Source: Galeruca laticollis
Taxonomy: Eukaryota > Arthropoda > Insecta > Coleoptera > Chrysomelidae
DNA: 64,000 nt
Assembly: GCA_963921935.1 (NCBI GenBank)
Contig: OY998175.1
Location: 287,464,246-287,528,245, forward strand
Reading direction: 5' to 3'
Made by a program: the position numbers and the translations under genes. The notes beneath the pieces are model-generated. The model was not told where the DNA came from, did no database searches, and was given only the letters and a program-made list of their open reading frames with translations. Position 1 is the first letter of the stretch, and the number at the start of each line of letters is the position of its first letter. Shown here one piece after another: positions 29,481-41,868 of this stretch.

Positions 29481-32210
29481 ACGTTACAAAACATCACAAA
29501 ACATTTGGTTTAACCAAGAATGCCTTAGAAAAAATGTAATACCAAATTATGTGATTATAAAATGTCACACTAAAACACCACAAGCACAAAAAGCTATAAA
29601 ATGTGCTCAACGAGCTTGGATAAAAGGAGAATGTAAGAAATGGTTCAAAGTTACAGACTCCTTAGACAACTACATAAAAGTTGTACATTCAGAACTCACA
29701 TTCCAATTACATCCAATAGAATTTGACTGTTTGGATGACAAAATTAGAGAAAGTGTCCGCACGATGAAGCATAAGAAATTCAAGAAACAAGAAAAGAAGC
29801 TACAGAATCTTGAACACACAACATAAAATTCAATACTCAAAACATCATGAAACTGTAAGTACCTACATGCCAACACACTTTGCACCACGATTTGAAAACC
29901 TTTCAGACACTAATTTTATAGATAGTGAAATAGAATTTTTAAATAAAGGTTTAAAGTACAGCATACCACCAAAAATTACGAATAATATTAAACAAATTAT
30001 AGCTACAGAGTCAGAAATAGCTTTAAAATCTAATTCAAATAATTTTCTCTATGAGAAATAAAAAATTGCCAATTTAATCAAAAATATTGAACCTTCAAAA
30101 GTTAAACGTCAAACAAAAAATGACATTACAGTTTTGAATGCAATAAAAAAGAAGATAGAAGATAATAACCTAACAGTTACAAAATCTGATAAGGGGAACA
30201 CAACTGTCATTTTGACGACTGAAAATTACAATTCCAAAATATATAACTTTATAGAATCTAGCGATGTAAAAGTTCTTAAAACAGACCCAACAAAAAAGTT
30301 TTATAATAATGTAAGGGATATTGTTAATAATTCAAATTATCTTTTAAGTGATTACGAAAAGAGGTCTATCATACATAAGAATCCTCATTGTCCACAATTA
30401 TATGGAACCGTTAAATTACATAAAATAACGAAACCAATTAGACCTGTAGTTTCTTATGTTAATGCTCCTAATAATATATTGGCAAAGAGGCTCAACATTA
30501 TACTCAATAGTTATGGATATGAATCTCAGTACTCAATTAGAAATTCAATAGAACTAATCAAAAAGTTGAAAGCAATCCACTTGCAAGATAACTATAAACT
30601 CATTTCGTTCGATGTAACTAATATGTTCACTAAAATTCTTCCCAAAGAATATCTAATACTTGTAAGAAAATTACTAGAAGATAAAAATATTAATCCAGGA
30701 ATAATATCAGATATACTTAATTTATTTGATGTATGCATTAATCAGAATTATTTCACTTTTGACAATAAGAAATATATTCAAAATGAAGGTTTACCAATGG
30801 AAAGCCCTATATCACCTATTTTAGCAAACATTTTTATGGACAATTTAGAAAGAAAGATCTTTGAAAGTAATATTTCGAAAAATATTTTACTTTGGTATAG
30901 ATATGTAGATGACATATTAGCTTGTTTTATGGGTAGTGAACGACAATTAGATGTATTTTTCAACCACATCAATAATTTACACCCAAAAATAAAAATTTAC
31001 ATTAGAAATTGAAGAAAATAGCTCAATCAATTTTCTTGATTTGAAAATTCAAAGAGTTAATAATGTACTTGATTATTCAATTTACCGAAAACCAACACAG
31101 ACTGATGTGACAATTCCATTCAATTCCAATCACCCTATGTTACACAGACTAGCGGCATATAATTCAATGATACATAGAGCTTTTTCAGTTCGTATGAACA
31201 AATGTAATTTTGATAGAGAGATTAATACAATTAGACAAATAGCAAGATCCAACGGTTATCCATTGAATTTGATAAATAAGCTAATTAGTAAAAAAGAGGA
31301 AAAAGTGGCATTACAACTAATATTTCCTAAAGCTGGTGAAATAAAAACTTATGAAACCATCACATATGCAGGAAATCTTCCTAATAATATTTCAAAGATA
31401 ATATCTTCAGCAACGAATACAACAATTTCTTTTAAAACAGAAAGTAACGTTAGTACAAAATTGTTAAATGTAAAAACAAAAATACCACTATTAAAGAAGT
31501 CAGGTATATATAAACTAAAATGTCCAGAATGTAATGCTGTCTATTTGGGTCAGATCCTTAGGAATTTTGAAATCCAATACAGTGAACACTTACGAGCATA
31601 CAGATTAAAACAACCAGATAAATCCCACTACGTAAAACATCTACTTGACCCCAATCATTCATTGACACCTAACACAAAACTAGAAGTGCTGCATATTTGT
31701 GAAAAGAGACAAGAACTGGATTTCCTTGAAGAATTGGAAATTAGAAGACATTTAAGAAACCCACAATATGAAGTTATCAATGAACAGTTAAATATAGGGA
31801 GTTCTCCACTAATAAACTGTCTTCTTAAGTGATAATTGTAAAGATCAGCAGATATAGTTTTCCTGGTTTTCTATATCATTGCACAGTTATACTGATCTTA
31901 ATTGGAAAAATGATATCCAGGATATCACCATAGGGCTAATCATATCTAAGCTTCAATATTTGTAATATCACATCTTCTTCTTTTTTCTATAAACATATAT
32001 TAAGTCAATCACAAGTTAGGTCACTTCTTGGTCTAGCCAAAAATAACTACTAAACATCAGGTAGGCATCAAATGAAATGTAACTTCTGTCATTCTGACGA
32101 TGATATTGATTTATCGAAACAATTGTCAATTTTTTAGAATTTTCAATAACTTTTATTATATTGTGGAATTAATTAGAAACCGTGAGTTTCATTTAAAACA
32201 CTAATATGAA
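29480..32210 (+). mobile_element. Penelope-like element PLE-A inside Copia-A
   Basis: It encodes a Penelope-type RT with GIY-YIG endonuclease. The 3' end (32120-32210) matches the relic at 3901-4098. It separates Copia-A RT from RNase H, which restarts at about 32213 with REVPYQELIGSLLYL. Exact edges and duplication are not resolved. Confidence 0.82.
29551..31832 (+). pseudogene. Penelope RT with GIY-YIG endonuclease, three lesions
   Basis: Segment one (29551-29826) has KTPQAQKAIKCAQRAW. Segment two, in another frame from 29810, is open to a TAA at 30059 and continues in the same frame to 31012. It has VTKSDKGNTTVIL, the RT fingers PQLYGTVKLHKI, RPVVS, FDVTNMFT (first Asp) and GLPMESPISPILANIFMD, where the conserved GS is ES. 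The active site is YRYVDDILACF. Segment three (31041-31832) follows a frameshift and carries the C-terminal domain with SGIYKLKC and VYLGQILRNFEIQYSEH, the GIY-YIG block. The lesions are two frameshifts and one stop, plus the Gly-to-Glu change before the active site. Confidence 0.9.
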
Positions 32211-32212
32211 TA

Positions 32213-32884
32213 GAGAAGTTCCTTATCAGGAATTGATCGGAAGCTTATTATATTTATCACAAGGAACAAGACCAGATAATACTTTTGTTACAACTTATCT
32301 AAGCCAATTTAATACCAAATACTCTGAGATGAATTGGAGATAAGCAAAACACGTTTTGAGATACTTGAAGTACATACAAACTGAAGGAATAACTTATCAA
32401 GAAAAAAACAGGCCACTAAAATCTTATTGCGATGCAAGCTGGAATAATGTCGTAGATGGAAAAGGTTTTTTTGGATAGATTTTCATCCAAAGTAATGGAG
32501 CAATAAGCTGACAATGCAAGAAACATAATGTTGTTGCTTTAAGCACATGTGAAAGCGAATTTATAGCAATCACTGAAGCAGAAAAGGAAATTTTATGGTT
32601 TGACAATATTTTTGGAGATCTGCATCAAATCCAGTTACTAGAAAACAAAGAAATGTACAATGACAATGACAAATAATACATTTCACTCAAGAACCAAACA
32701 TATACAGAGGAAGTATTTTTTCATCAAAGATAAAATTGAGAAGAATAAAATAAATTTGAAATACATAGACACTAACGAAAATGTCGCAGATTTGTTAACC
32801 AAAGTAGTTGCAAAACCCATACTGACAAAACATAAGACAAAAGCAGGGGTACAAAGTATGGAAGACCAGAAGAAGCAACAGTAA
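32213..32884 (+). pseudogene. Copia-A RNase H and C terminus
   Basis: Reads VPYQELIGSLLYLSQGTRPD, KHVLRYLKYIQTEG, SYCDASWNN (catalytic Asp), VVALSTCESEFIAITEAEKE (catalytic Glu) and, after a shift, FHSRTKHIQRKYFFIKDKIE with NENVADLLTK, the usual copia end. Stops lie at about 32342, 32477 and 32509. Confidence 0.88.
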
Positions 32885-32898
32885 GAATTGTTGGTTAA

Positions 32899-32961
32899 GC
32901 TAAAATGGGGAGGATGTTGTTATATTTTTACTTAATAAGTTCAAGTCCTTAAAAGAGAAGA
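32899..32961 (+). repeat. Copia-A polypurine tract and 3' LTR remnant
   Basis: AAAATGGGGAGGA precedes TGTTG at 32915. About 33 bases match the start of the 5' LTR (to CAAGTCC), after which most of the LTR is deleted before the CATTG duplication at 32962. Confidence 0.75.
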
Positions 32962-33165
32962 CATTGAAGGGGGAAAAGAGGTATAGGAAGGAAGAAACTA
33001 ACCTGGCTTAGGAATACTCGCAAGTGGACAAGGATGAAAAACCTAAGAGAAATACGAAATGCAGCTATGAATAGAGAGATTTGGCCAAGAGGACGATGAG
33101 CGCCAACGCCGGAATCTGTATGGTACTCTAAAAAGGAGAGTTGATTTCCAAGGAGGATAAGAAAC
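32962..33165 (+). pseudogene. RTE-like LINE, second segment after Copia-A
   Basis: It continues the protein broken at 14308. After the shared CATTG the residues read IEGGK, then (one-base shift) KRGIGRKKLTWLRNTRKW and LREIRNAAMNREIW, the expected C-terminal tail of this LINE type. It ends in a stop at about 33098. Confidence 0.8.
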
Positions 33166-33289
33166 GGGCCGCAAGTAGAAAGTAATGAAAAAAGATAAAA
33201 AAACTAGCAAGGACAGGGATGATAAGAAAGCAAAATTATGGCGTCAAAAGAAAGAAACGGAAATCGAAATAAAGTAAAAGAATATAAGA

Positions 33290-34060
33290 ACGCTTTAGCT
33301 GTAGGTAAATAGAAGAAGGAGTACAAAATAGAGGCGTTATCATTACAAGAAATACGATGTGGTGGAAAGGAAATGATAGAAAAAGAGGACTTCACACTGT
33401 TCTATGCAGGAGAACAAGAACAAGGCCGTAATGGTATAGGATTCATAGTTAGTGAAAGATATAAACACAATGTCAAAGAACAATGCCAAGAATATATAAA
33501 ACAAAAAAAATTCGAAGAATAAATTGATTAAAACAGGCGATTAACATAAGCTGATATGAATGTTGGCCGCAAAAATATGCAAAGTAAATAGACAACATTG
33601 TATTGAATATTACATGAACGAAATAGATAACAACCGTAAGGACAATGAGAAAATACATTGGCAAAAATTAAACAAGAAATAACCCAATAGACGGCAAACT
33701 GTGGGAAGAATACTTCACAAAATTATATAAAGGAAAAACAACACCTAAAAGCTGAAGAATTGCAATATTGCGAATAAACCTCAAACCAAGAAAGGCAACC
33801 AAATAAAAAACGAGTTAATTAAGCAAGGAGGCGAAAAAGTGATGCTAAGGTTATACACATTAATTGCAAAAATATGGGAAAAATATATAATGCCAACAGA
33901 ATGGGAAATTGGGATATTGGTCCCAATACATGAGAAAGGAAATCCGATAGAGTGTGAAAACTACAGAGGTATTATGCTCTTAAATACTGCTTACAACATT
34001 TCAACCTGGATGACCCGAAATCGATTGGAAAAGTACACGTAATTCGTTGTTGAACAACAT
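33290..34060 (+). pseudogene. Second RTE-like LINE fragment (endonuclease to RT start)
   Basis: EALSLQEIRCGGKEM, EDFTLFYAGEQEQG and NGIGFIVSERYKHNV (33320-33480) form the N-terminal endonuclease block seen in CFDP2-like RTE proteins. After a decayed middle, 33839-34042 encodes LIAKIWEKYIMPTEW, PIHEKGNPIECENYRGI and LLNTAYNI, the RT start. It stops before the catalytic Asp region. This is a separate copy, since its 5' domains lie downstream of the 3' tail of the other. Confidence 0.75.
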
Positions 34061-34879
34061 AACAAAATTGTCAAGTGAAATAATAAGGAGGCGAGAGATA
34101 ATACTAATATTTTTGGATTTTAGTCAGATCCGAAATATTTTTGTACTTTCGCTAATTTTTTATATAAATTTGTAGGAATCACTGTGAAGTTTTATTCTTT
34201 AATGTACCTCTTTTTCACCCTTTAAAAGCAATTGAGTACAACCACAACTATCCTATCCTCAATAATGACTTGAACTACATATGGAAGTTGGGAATAACAA
34301 TGATAAACGCATTAAAAAGTCTCTTATATTTTGAAAGGAATTTCAGTGCAAAATCTAGAAAAATAACCTAGCATCTGATTTTATTACACGCACGTTTCTT
34401 TTACATCGGCTTTAAACGATCACTTCGACTATTCTTAGGTTTTTGTCATTATGTGATTGGAATTTTTAATCTCGGCGATACTTTATCCAATAGACCTATT
34501 TTTTTAAATTTTCTTTTGAGCGTTGTTTAAGAAATGAAAGTAGAGAAAATTGCATTCTTGAAGACGAGAAAGGTTGTGATTATGTTCCGCCTACAAAATT
34601 TCAGTATTGCATCTGTTACATATTTCTATTATATTTATTAAAATATGTTTCCCAATAATTACAAAATATCAAGAAGTATTTGTAATAAATTTGTGCCAGC
34701 AAAATAATACACACTTCGTGATTCTTTTCTTTGATCCAACAAATCAGTGTATACAGGGTGTCCAACAATTTTCTTCAAGCATTGGTTATACACTTGTTTT
34801 ATATCAATAGTTATTCAAGCCAATGATAAGCCAACACAATTATGTCTTTAGAGTGTAAAGTGAAGAAGAAATAGACAAT
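34061..34879. other. No gene recognised
   Basis: AT-rich spacer with short frames only. The stretch TACAGGGTGTCC near 34753 is a common insect repeat word and nothing more can be said. Confidence 0.4.
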
Positions 34880-35935
34880 AAAATCACAGATCCAATTAGC
34901 ATAATAAAAGGTCTAAAGCAACCCAAGATAGAAGATATTGGCAGTTTTATCCGAGTCAAGGCCCCAACGTTTGATGGAAAGAGGTCGTGGACCAATTACG
35001 TTAAACAGTTAGAAGCAACCGCTAGAGTGAATAATTAGTCCGATAAGGAGAAAGTAGTGAACTTAACTATCGCGCTTCGGGGATATGCCTTAGATGTACT
35101 TTAGACGATACCTCTGGAAGAAACTGATGACTTCGAGCAGCCGAAGAAGAGGTTGGACATGCGATACGGTCACGAACATTCAAAACATTTGTACCAATCC
35201 CAGCTGATGAACCGAAAGCGGAAACGTGACGAAACCCTTCAAGAGTATGAACTGGATATTGCCCGACTAGTTCGATTTGCTTATCCATTAGCACCAGACA
35301 ACATTATGGAATGTTTGGGCATCCGTGCCTTCATTGACGGTTTATATGACCACGATGTGGAGAGGATGCTTCGATTAGCCCATCCCAAAACATTGGTCGA
35401 TGTATTGACTACTGCTCTTGAATATGAAGCAGTCACGATGGCTGGATACAGGAAAGTTAGGACCATGCAAGAATATGGTAACGTAGACAGACTGGACCAG
35501 ACCGTTGACTTGATAAGAGTATGGTAGACAAGAAGCCGAAGAAGATCAAACGCCGGAAGTGTGGCGAGCTAGAGCACGTACGCAGCCCGTCTAAGCACCT
35601 CAGGACTCCTGCAACCCAAGAACTCCAGTCACAGGGGAAACTAGACAGGGGCGAACGTCGAACTGATGGAATCCCACGTGGAGAAACTAGCAATATCCAG
35701 GATAGAGAGCAGTCAGTTGGATTGGCGAGCCATCAGGAACATGATAGAGGCGATCTTCGAAGATTCCCGTGTCTACATATTAATTTGCACCTATACTCCT
35801 CGTTATCGATACCCGTTGAAGACGGTGCCCTGTTAATTCCATACGACCGGAAAGTGCAGACATGGGTCCAGTTGTCGATTCAAACATCCAGTGCAGGCTA
35901 CACAGAAGTTCTAGGAGGAACGTCTTTTTAAGGAT
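34880..35935 (+). pseudogene. Gypsy-type gag remnant (Gypsy-C)
   Basis: Broken frames read IRVKAPTFDGKRSWTNYVKQ, EKVVNLTIALRGYALDVL, then 35153-35527 LYQSQLMNRKRKRDETLQEY, DIARLVRFAYP, IRAFIDGLYDHDV and LVDVLTTALEYEAV, a Retrotrans_gag domain. A single damaged zinc knuckle (RKCGELEH) follows near 35545. From there to 35935 the frame shows no pol domain, so pol is deleted. The same gag type, in better-spread pieces, is in the Gypsy at 56890-58200. Confidence 0.75.
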
Positions 35936-35942
35936 GGGGTAA

Positions 35943-36832
35943 TGTTACGAAATCACACACTGGTGTAGTCCCTGAATCCGACTCTGTCTGAAGCTATGTA
36001 TGAAAGTTGAAATTTTGGCGAAGGCCCAGGGATTTCTTCGTACTGTTTACCATAATTTTTTGTGACTAGTCTTAAATAGAGACTTCCAGATAGGTCGAAT
36101 GTTTTTGGAGCTGCCATCGAGCTGTGCAATTTTGTTGATAATACTTACAGGTATCAAGGAATAACATTTAATTACTTGACGACTTGTAAGTCTCGTTTGG
36201 AAATTGAATTTATTCTTGCAGGAGTTTCAGCGAATCGCCGACTGTCTCGGTTCTTGTTTAAATTTTTTACTCTTTTCATTTAGTTAGTTTATCAATAGTG
36301 CTTTCCGGTTGTCAGAAATAGTATTTAGTTGTTGGGCGATTCGCAAGTTTCGTCCAGGAATTAAATTGATTCTGCTAGGAATTTCAGCGAATCGCTAACT
36401 GTCTCGGGTTTTGTTGAAATTTCTTTCTCTCTCCGTTGTTTGATTTTGTTTATAGGTTTTTTTTGGTTTCCAAGATTAATATTTAATCACTGGACGACTC
36501 GAAAGTCTCGTTTGGGAATTGACTTTGTTCTAGCAGGAATTTCAGCGAATCGCCGACTGTCTTGGGTCTTGTTTAAATTTCTTTCTCTCTCCGGTGTTTG
36601 ATTTTGGTTATAGGGTTTTTTAGTTCCCAGGAATAACAATTAATTATTGGACGACTCGAAAGTCTCGTTCGGGAATTTAATTTATTCTGACAGGAATCTC
36701 AGCGAATCGTCGACTGTCTCAGGTCTTGTTGAGATTTGTTTGACTTTTCGCTGTTTAATGTTGTTGATAGTGTTTACAGGTTTCAAGGAATAACATTTAA
36801 TTACTTGACGTTTCAAAATTCTCGTTTGTGAA
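35943..36832 (+). repeat. LTR-C with ~157-bp tandem repeats
   Basis: The purine-rich AAGGATGGGGTAA (35930-35942) precedes TGTTACGAAATC, an LTR start. From about 36150 to 36832 roughly 4.3 units of ~157 bp recur. The word CAGCGAATCG falls near 36228, 36384, 36543 and 36700, and ACTGTCTCGG, CTTGTTTAAATTT and GGACGACTCGAAAGTCTCG repeat with it. The 3' limit is where Penelope-like sequence begins. Confidence 0.8.
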
Positions 36833-36834
36833 TT

Positions 36835-37532
36835 GAAGTTACAGTCTTCCAATCACCCCAACCAACACAAAATGGCCTCGTTTTATTGTTATATTCATAG
36901 ACTCCTCAACATACCATTGGAAAAAGTCGAATACAAGAGGGAACTTGATATTATTAGACAAATAGCCCACAATAATGGTTACGACCCCACAATAGTCGAC
37001 ACCCTTGTTCAAAAAGTAAATTCTAAGAAATTACATAAATTAGCTTACCCCGAAATAAATATCCCTAAACAAATTTATATTTCATTACCTTTCATTAACT
37101 CAGATATCACAAAAATATTTTCACAAAGTTTTCTAGAGATTGATAAATCAATTAAAGTATCTTACAGAACTTCCAATAAATTAAGTTCCTTTTTGGTCAA
37201 TTTTAAAGATAAAATTAACCATTTACAAGGAATTGGAGTATACAGCAAGCTACATTGGAAGGACATGCAGGCCTTTGGGAGTCCGTTTAAATGAGCATAT
37301 TAGTAAACCCAACAAGTCATCATTCGGTCATCACTTAAAATATAATAATCATAATTTTAGCCCCACAGAAAATTCAAAGATTTTAGTTAACATCAACTCT
37401 TAAAACTTTACTTTACTAGATTTTTATGAAGACCTTGAAATCAGTAACGAGCTTAAAATTAATGATAAATGTCTAAACAAACAAGAGAGCCTAAATAGAA
37501 ACTATATACGCCTACATCGTCACCTCATGTAA
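36835..37532 (+). pseudogene. Penelope-like C-terminal fragment (PLE-B)
   Basis: From 36840 the frame gives SNHPNQHKMASFYCYIHRLL, EYKRELDIIRQIAHNNGY and LAYPEINIPKQIYISLPF, aligning with the region after RT in PLE-A (NHPMLHRLAAYNSMIHRAF, INTIRQIARSNGYP). A shift near 37245 is followed by YIGRTCRPLGVRLNEHIS and FGHHLKYNNHNFSP, a GIY-YIG block better kept than that of PLE-A. RT itself is missing. Confidence 0.8.
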
Positions 37533-37609
37533 CCCTCAATGATGATAATGTCCTAACCTGCTTGTAACCGGATCAATAACGCTTGCTAAAATAAGTTAGT
37601 TTCGAGACA

Positions 37610-38530
37610 ATACATTGGAACCTGCTTCAGGACCATGATATTAAATCATGAGCGTGTTATTTGTGTTGCCTTGGAGTGTGGTGTGAATACATCATTGGAT
37701 CCCACCCTTCCAACATGAAGAAAATTAGAGTACTTCTATGGCTGGATAGAAACTATCTTCACACCTCTATAGAGGCGTTCGGGATTCCATCCTGTGTGTT
37801 TTCTGTAAGTTGGGGCCCAGAATGGCATCTCGAAAATGTGAGATAAGTGCGATTGCTGATGTTTTCACATCAAAATTTGTTTTTGTGTGTTTTCTCAATT
37901 TAACCTTCTAAATAATTTTAAATGTCCTGATTAAATTGTTAATCATTCACTACAATTACTAAATTAAATAGAATATTACACACAATTAATTTCACTGTTG
38001 TTTTTTAAAAATTGCTTTTCTGAATTTAAATGATTTCATATTGTATGTTAAACTTGAAATTGAAGATGAATTAACTTCAGGACAACACATCAGAACTTGC
38101 TTTGGGACCATGATATCAGAATCATGAGCATATTTTTTGTGTCTCCTTGAACTACAGTGTGAATTTATCTTTGGATCCCACCCTTCCAACATGAAGGAAA
38201 ACAGATTACTTCTATGGCTGGATAGAAACTATCTTCACACCTCTATGGAGACATTCTGGATTCCATCCTTTGTCTTTTCTTCAAGTTAAGACCCATAATG
38301 GCATCCCGAAAATGTGGGATGGGTGTGATTTCGGTTGTTTTCGCATTGGTTTATTTGTGATTCTAATTTGTTTGTTTTCTCAACCTAACCTTCTAAATAA
38401 TTTTAAATGTCCTAATTAAATTGCTAATCATTCATTACAATTACTAAATTAAATAGAATATTACACATAATTGATTTCATTGATGTTTAAAATTACTTTT
38501 CTGAATTTAAATAAATAATAATTTTTGCAT
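37610..38530 (+). repeat. Two ~470-bp tandem units
   Basis: Both units share ACCATGATAT, GGATCCCACCCTTCCAACAT, CTATGGCTGGATAGAAACTA, TCTTCACACCTCTAT, ATTTTAAATGTCCT and AAATTAAATAGAATATTACA in the same order, with the first at about 37625 and the second at about 38095. They follow the PLE-B end directly and may belong to its pseudo-LTR, or be an unrelated repeat. No protein is recognisable. Confidence 0.8.
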
Positions 38531-39604
38531 TCGATCTCTCAAATTGAACAGAGTATTCACAAACAATCGAACGAACCCAATTGACAGTTGAAGCTCCCAT
38601 ATTTGTCAGTCAAACCGACATAACCACCTGTAGAGGTTCTAACATGACAAGTGTTTAAGAAAATAATTTTTTGGAAGTATAATTCAATTTTAAGAAGTTT
38701 TAGATATGATGTCCAAGTTTGTATAATGTAAAAAATTTGTTAACTTGTTTGATTGTTAATGGAGGCGACGAAGCCAGGAAATTTTATTATATATAATCTG
38801 ACAGTACGTATTTTTTATCGACCTTTTTATCTTTAAATTAAAGGAACTTTCATAAGAGAGCTTAGTCAAACTTTCACTTAACTAGCAATTCGATATTTTC
38901 AGTTTTGGTAATCATAAATAATATTAAAAATAATTTTGTATGCAGTAGAATTTCATATCTAGTTTTCCTTTCTTCGTTAAAAGTCAATTAATAATATAAA
39001 GCTTTTTATACCTACCTAATAAGTTTAACATCTGGTTTCATTTCTCTTTTTTAGTTTCAAAAAAACCTCATTATGACACATATACTAAATTTAAAGAATA
39101 GTAACTTTAATGTAACTAAAATCAATTTTTATTATTAAATTTCTAATATTAAAACCTTTTTGTATTACCTTTAAATAAAATTCATATATTACTATTGTTA
39201 ACTTTCTCAACTTGAATTTTATTTAGTAATTTAACACTATTGGTTGTGATTTGAATATGTATTTTTAGATTAAGCACTGATGATGGCTCTATGTCTGGAG
39301 AGCTGAAAGCGCGCTATGCAAAAATAAATTAAATTTTACACGTGATACAAATATATTTTTTACAGAAACTGAATATTTGAATTTCTACGTTTACTAATTT
39401 TTTATTTGTATGATTATCTTTATCTGTCCAACAGTCCCACTATCAAATTCCCGTCTTCGAAGATTTCTCTAGAATCTCGAAAGGAAATCAGTCAACATTG
39501 TTCTGTAATGGATTGAATGTCCGATATTTCTTCAAATAGAAGCCGTAAGCCCGAAAAGAAAGTTATTCATGATAAAGTTAATAAATAATCGAATGTGTTA
39601 AGTT
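38531..39604. other. No gene recognised
   Basis: AT-rich spacer. A GATGATGGCTC/GAGAGCTGAAAGCG stem-like word near 39280 resembles sequences at ends of some insect retroelements, but is not assignable. Confidence 0.4.
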
Positions 39605-39743
39605 GGGTACAGACCGAAATAAAGAATTCGCGAGCTGTTCGAGAACAGCTCCCGAATTGAACCCGAGCAGTTCGGTCCAGTTCGTTGACAAGTCCGAACT
39701 AGAACTGCACTTTCATAAAAATTGAAATAATTAAATTTTAAAA

Positions 39744-41868
39744 ATGTCATCGCTGGAAAGCGATCTCATCATTGCTTGTGCAGCATACTTTTTAATAAAA
39801 CTAAATGTCGAGTCGAAAAAATAGAAACGTAAGACTAGGTGGTGGTGGCAAATAAGTTTATTTAAAAATCGCTCAAGATACGGTGGAGTGCCTTTGCTCA
39901 GAGATTTAGAAATGGAGGACCATAGTTTATTTCGGAATTTTAGCCGTATGTTTGTAGTAGATTTTGAAAAACTCTTGGTTCTATCAGAACCGATAATATC
40001 GAAACAAGATACGAATTATCGGAAATGTATTTCATCCAGGGAAAGATTGGCTTTGACTTTGCGATTCTTAGCAACAGTAGATTCCTATATAAGTGTGAAA
40101 TATTTATTCAAAATTTCCAAGCAAAGCATTTCTGCGATTGTACCAGATGTGTGTGAAGCTTTAATTACAGTTCTAAGCGACTTAATAAAGGTGAGCAATT
40201 TTCTCACTCAAGTGCTCTTCCTCTTGGGGAGACAGCACTTGTGTACTACAACAACCTGGTCGTACTTGAGAATCTGCATCTGTGGAATAAGCAGTTTCTA
40301 CAAGAGATGAGTTGCTACTTGCATCACACAATGATGATCCGAAATGCTGTTGAGAATACTGTGAATCGGTGTCATAGTTTGAGGAGGGTGAAGTCATTGC
40401 AATGCTACAACCGGACTGTGGTAGCGAGACCACATAACTGGCTTTTCTGAAGTTTGATAGACCTGGGAAGGAGGTGACTCTTCCATGAGGCGTTGACTGT
40501 GGATATTGTTGAGTGGATTGCGATTGTGAAATGCTAATTTGGGTGTCATTAATTATTTGGTTATTGCTAAACTCAATATGTGTTCTGGTTAACTGATCAA
40601 ATTTTCTTAACTTCATAGCAATATGATTTGCAAATAGGAGCAACCATCAGGTGGCGCATTCTTTTTTTCATATATAGTATCGAGAACACCGAAAACTTCT
40701 GCGGCTTCGTCGTTATTTTCTGTAGTCTTCATGTTTTTTGACACGTGTTTCTTAGTTGTCAATACACTTTTTAGTTTCTTGCTTAACTCCTCCAAACTCC
40801 CTCTTGCATTTTATGTTAAGTCATCTACATTTAATACTTTATCCTGAGGTTCATTGTTATTTGTCGTATTCGCTTCATCGACGGCACCGTCATTAGTTTC
40901 CACATTTGTATCAGCAAAAGTTCCCACATTGGCAGATGCATCCTGAGTCTCCTAAAACAAAATTTTTTTTTACAATAATTTATTTGATTTTCATTTTAAC
41001 TATGCGCTAGACAGTTAAAATGTATTGGTATTTTTATTTTCAGATTCCAAATTCATCTGAAGAATGGCTCGCAGTTGCCGAAGAATATAATAATAAATGG
41101 AACATCTCACACTGTATAGGTGCTATCGATGGTAAACACGTCATACTGCCAGCGCCATTTAATTGCGGAAGCGAATACTTCAATTATAAAGGATACTTCA
41201 GCATTGTTCTTATGGCAGAAGTTAAGGCAGATAACTCATTTTTATTTACAAGCGTAGGATGTCAGATAAGGATTTCTGATGGAGGGGTTTTTAAAAACAC
41301 TGATCTGGCTACAAAGCTTCAAAATGGAACTTTATCTCTACCAGCAGCAACAGCATTGTTGTGACAGGAACTAAATACACCATTCGTTTTTGTTGCTGAC
41401 GACGTATTTCTTCTACAAGAAAACATAATGAAGCCGTACCCTGGAATGCATTTAAAGGGAAGCCATCAGCGAACCTTTAATTATAGATTATGTAGAGCTC
41501 GACGAATAGTTAAAAATTCGTTTGGGATAGTATCATCCGTGTTTTGTGTTCTACGTAAATCACTTTTATAGGAACCAACAAAGGCTACCTCCGTAGTACT
41601 TGCATGTCTCTATCTACACAATTTTTAATTCGAAGTAAACAATCTTCAAAGATATATACACCTAAAGACGCCTTTGATCGTGAAGATTACCAGACAATAC
41701 AAATGATTCCGGCTCGTGGAGAAAAGATCAATCAGAAATGAACTCCTTTCAGAGTTTTAGAAACGTTCTAAGAAAATCTACTGTGAATTCACGTCAAATT
41801 CGAGATAATTTCGCTGAATATTTTTCTACCGTTGGAACAGTACAGTGGCAAAGTGATTTTGAATAAAA
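39744..41868 (+). pseudogene. HARBI1-like transposase, two exons
   Basis: Exon 1 (39744-40190) starts MSSLESDLIIACAAYF, has one in-frame TAG at 39822, then YGGVPLLRDLEMED, FRNFSRMFVVDFEKLL, RERLALTLRFLATVDSY and VPDVCEALITVLSDLIK. The donor is AAG|GTGAGC (intron from 40191) and the acceptor is TTTTATTTTCAG (ending 41043), in phase 0. Exon 2 (41044-41868) gives IPNSSEEWLAVAEEYNNKW, IGAIDGKHV (catalytic Asp), SVGCQIRISDGGVF (second Asp), after a TGA at 41362 FVFVADDVF, and NYRLCRARRIVKNSFGI (Glu). The end is STVGTVQWQSDFE. Another stop lies near 41570. The protein is a DDE_Tnp_4 nuclease with catalytic residues preserved. Confidence 0.87.

Larger units (their letters stand above)
14309..32961 (+). 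mobile_element. Copia-A, Ty1/copia retrotransposon with nested insertions
   Basis: The 5' LTR is 14309-14506 and the remnant 3' LTR is 32915-32961, both starting TGTTGTTAT. The element is flanked by CATTG duplications, and excising it rejoins an RTE LINE reading frame. Its own coding order is gag (23141), protease, pre-integrase and integrase, RT, RNase H (32213-32884). A piggyBac sits in the leader (14557-23050). A solo LTR interrupts integrase (24558-27801) and a Penelope-like element separates RT from RNase H (about 29480-32210). Native sequence is only about 4 kb of the 18.6-kb span. Confidence 0.85.

Noticed and set aside
40182..40950. Ser/Gln-rich minus-strand ORF as an independent host gene
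   Set aside because: It has a splice acceptor at its start and continues the MADF exon in phase. It lies within the Harbinger termini, so it is MADF exon 2.
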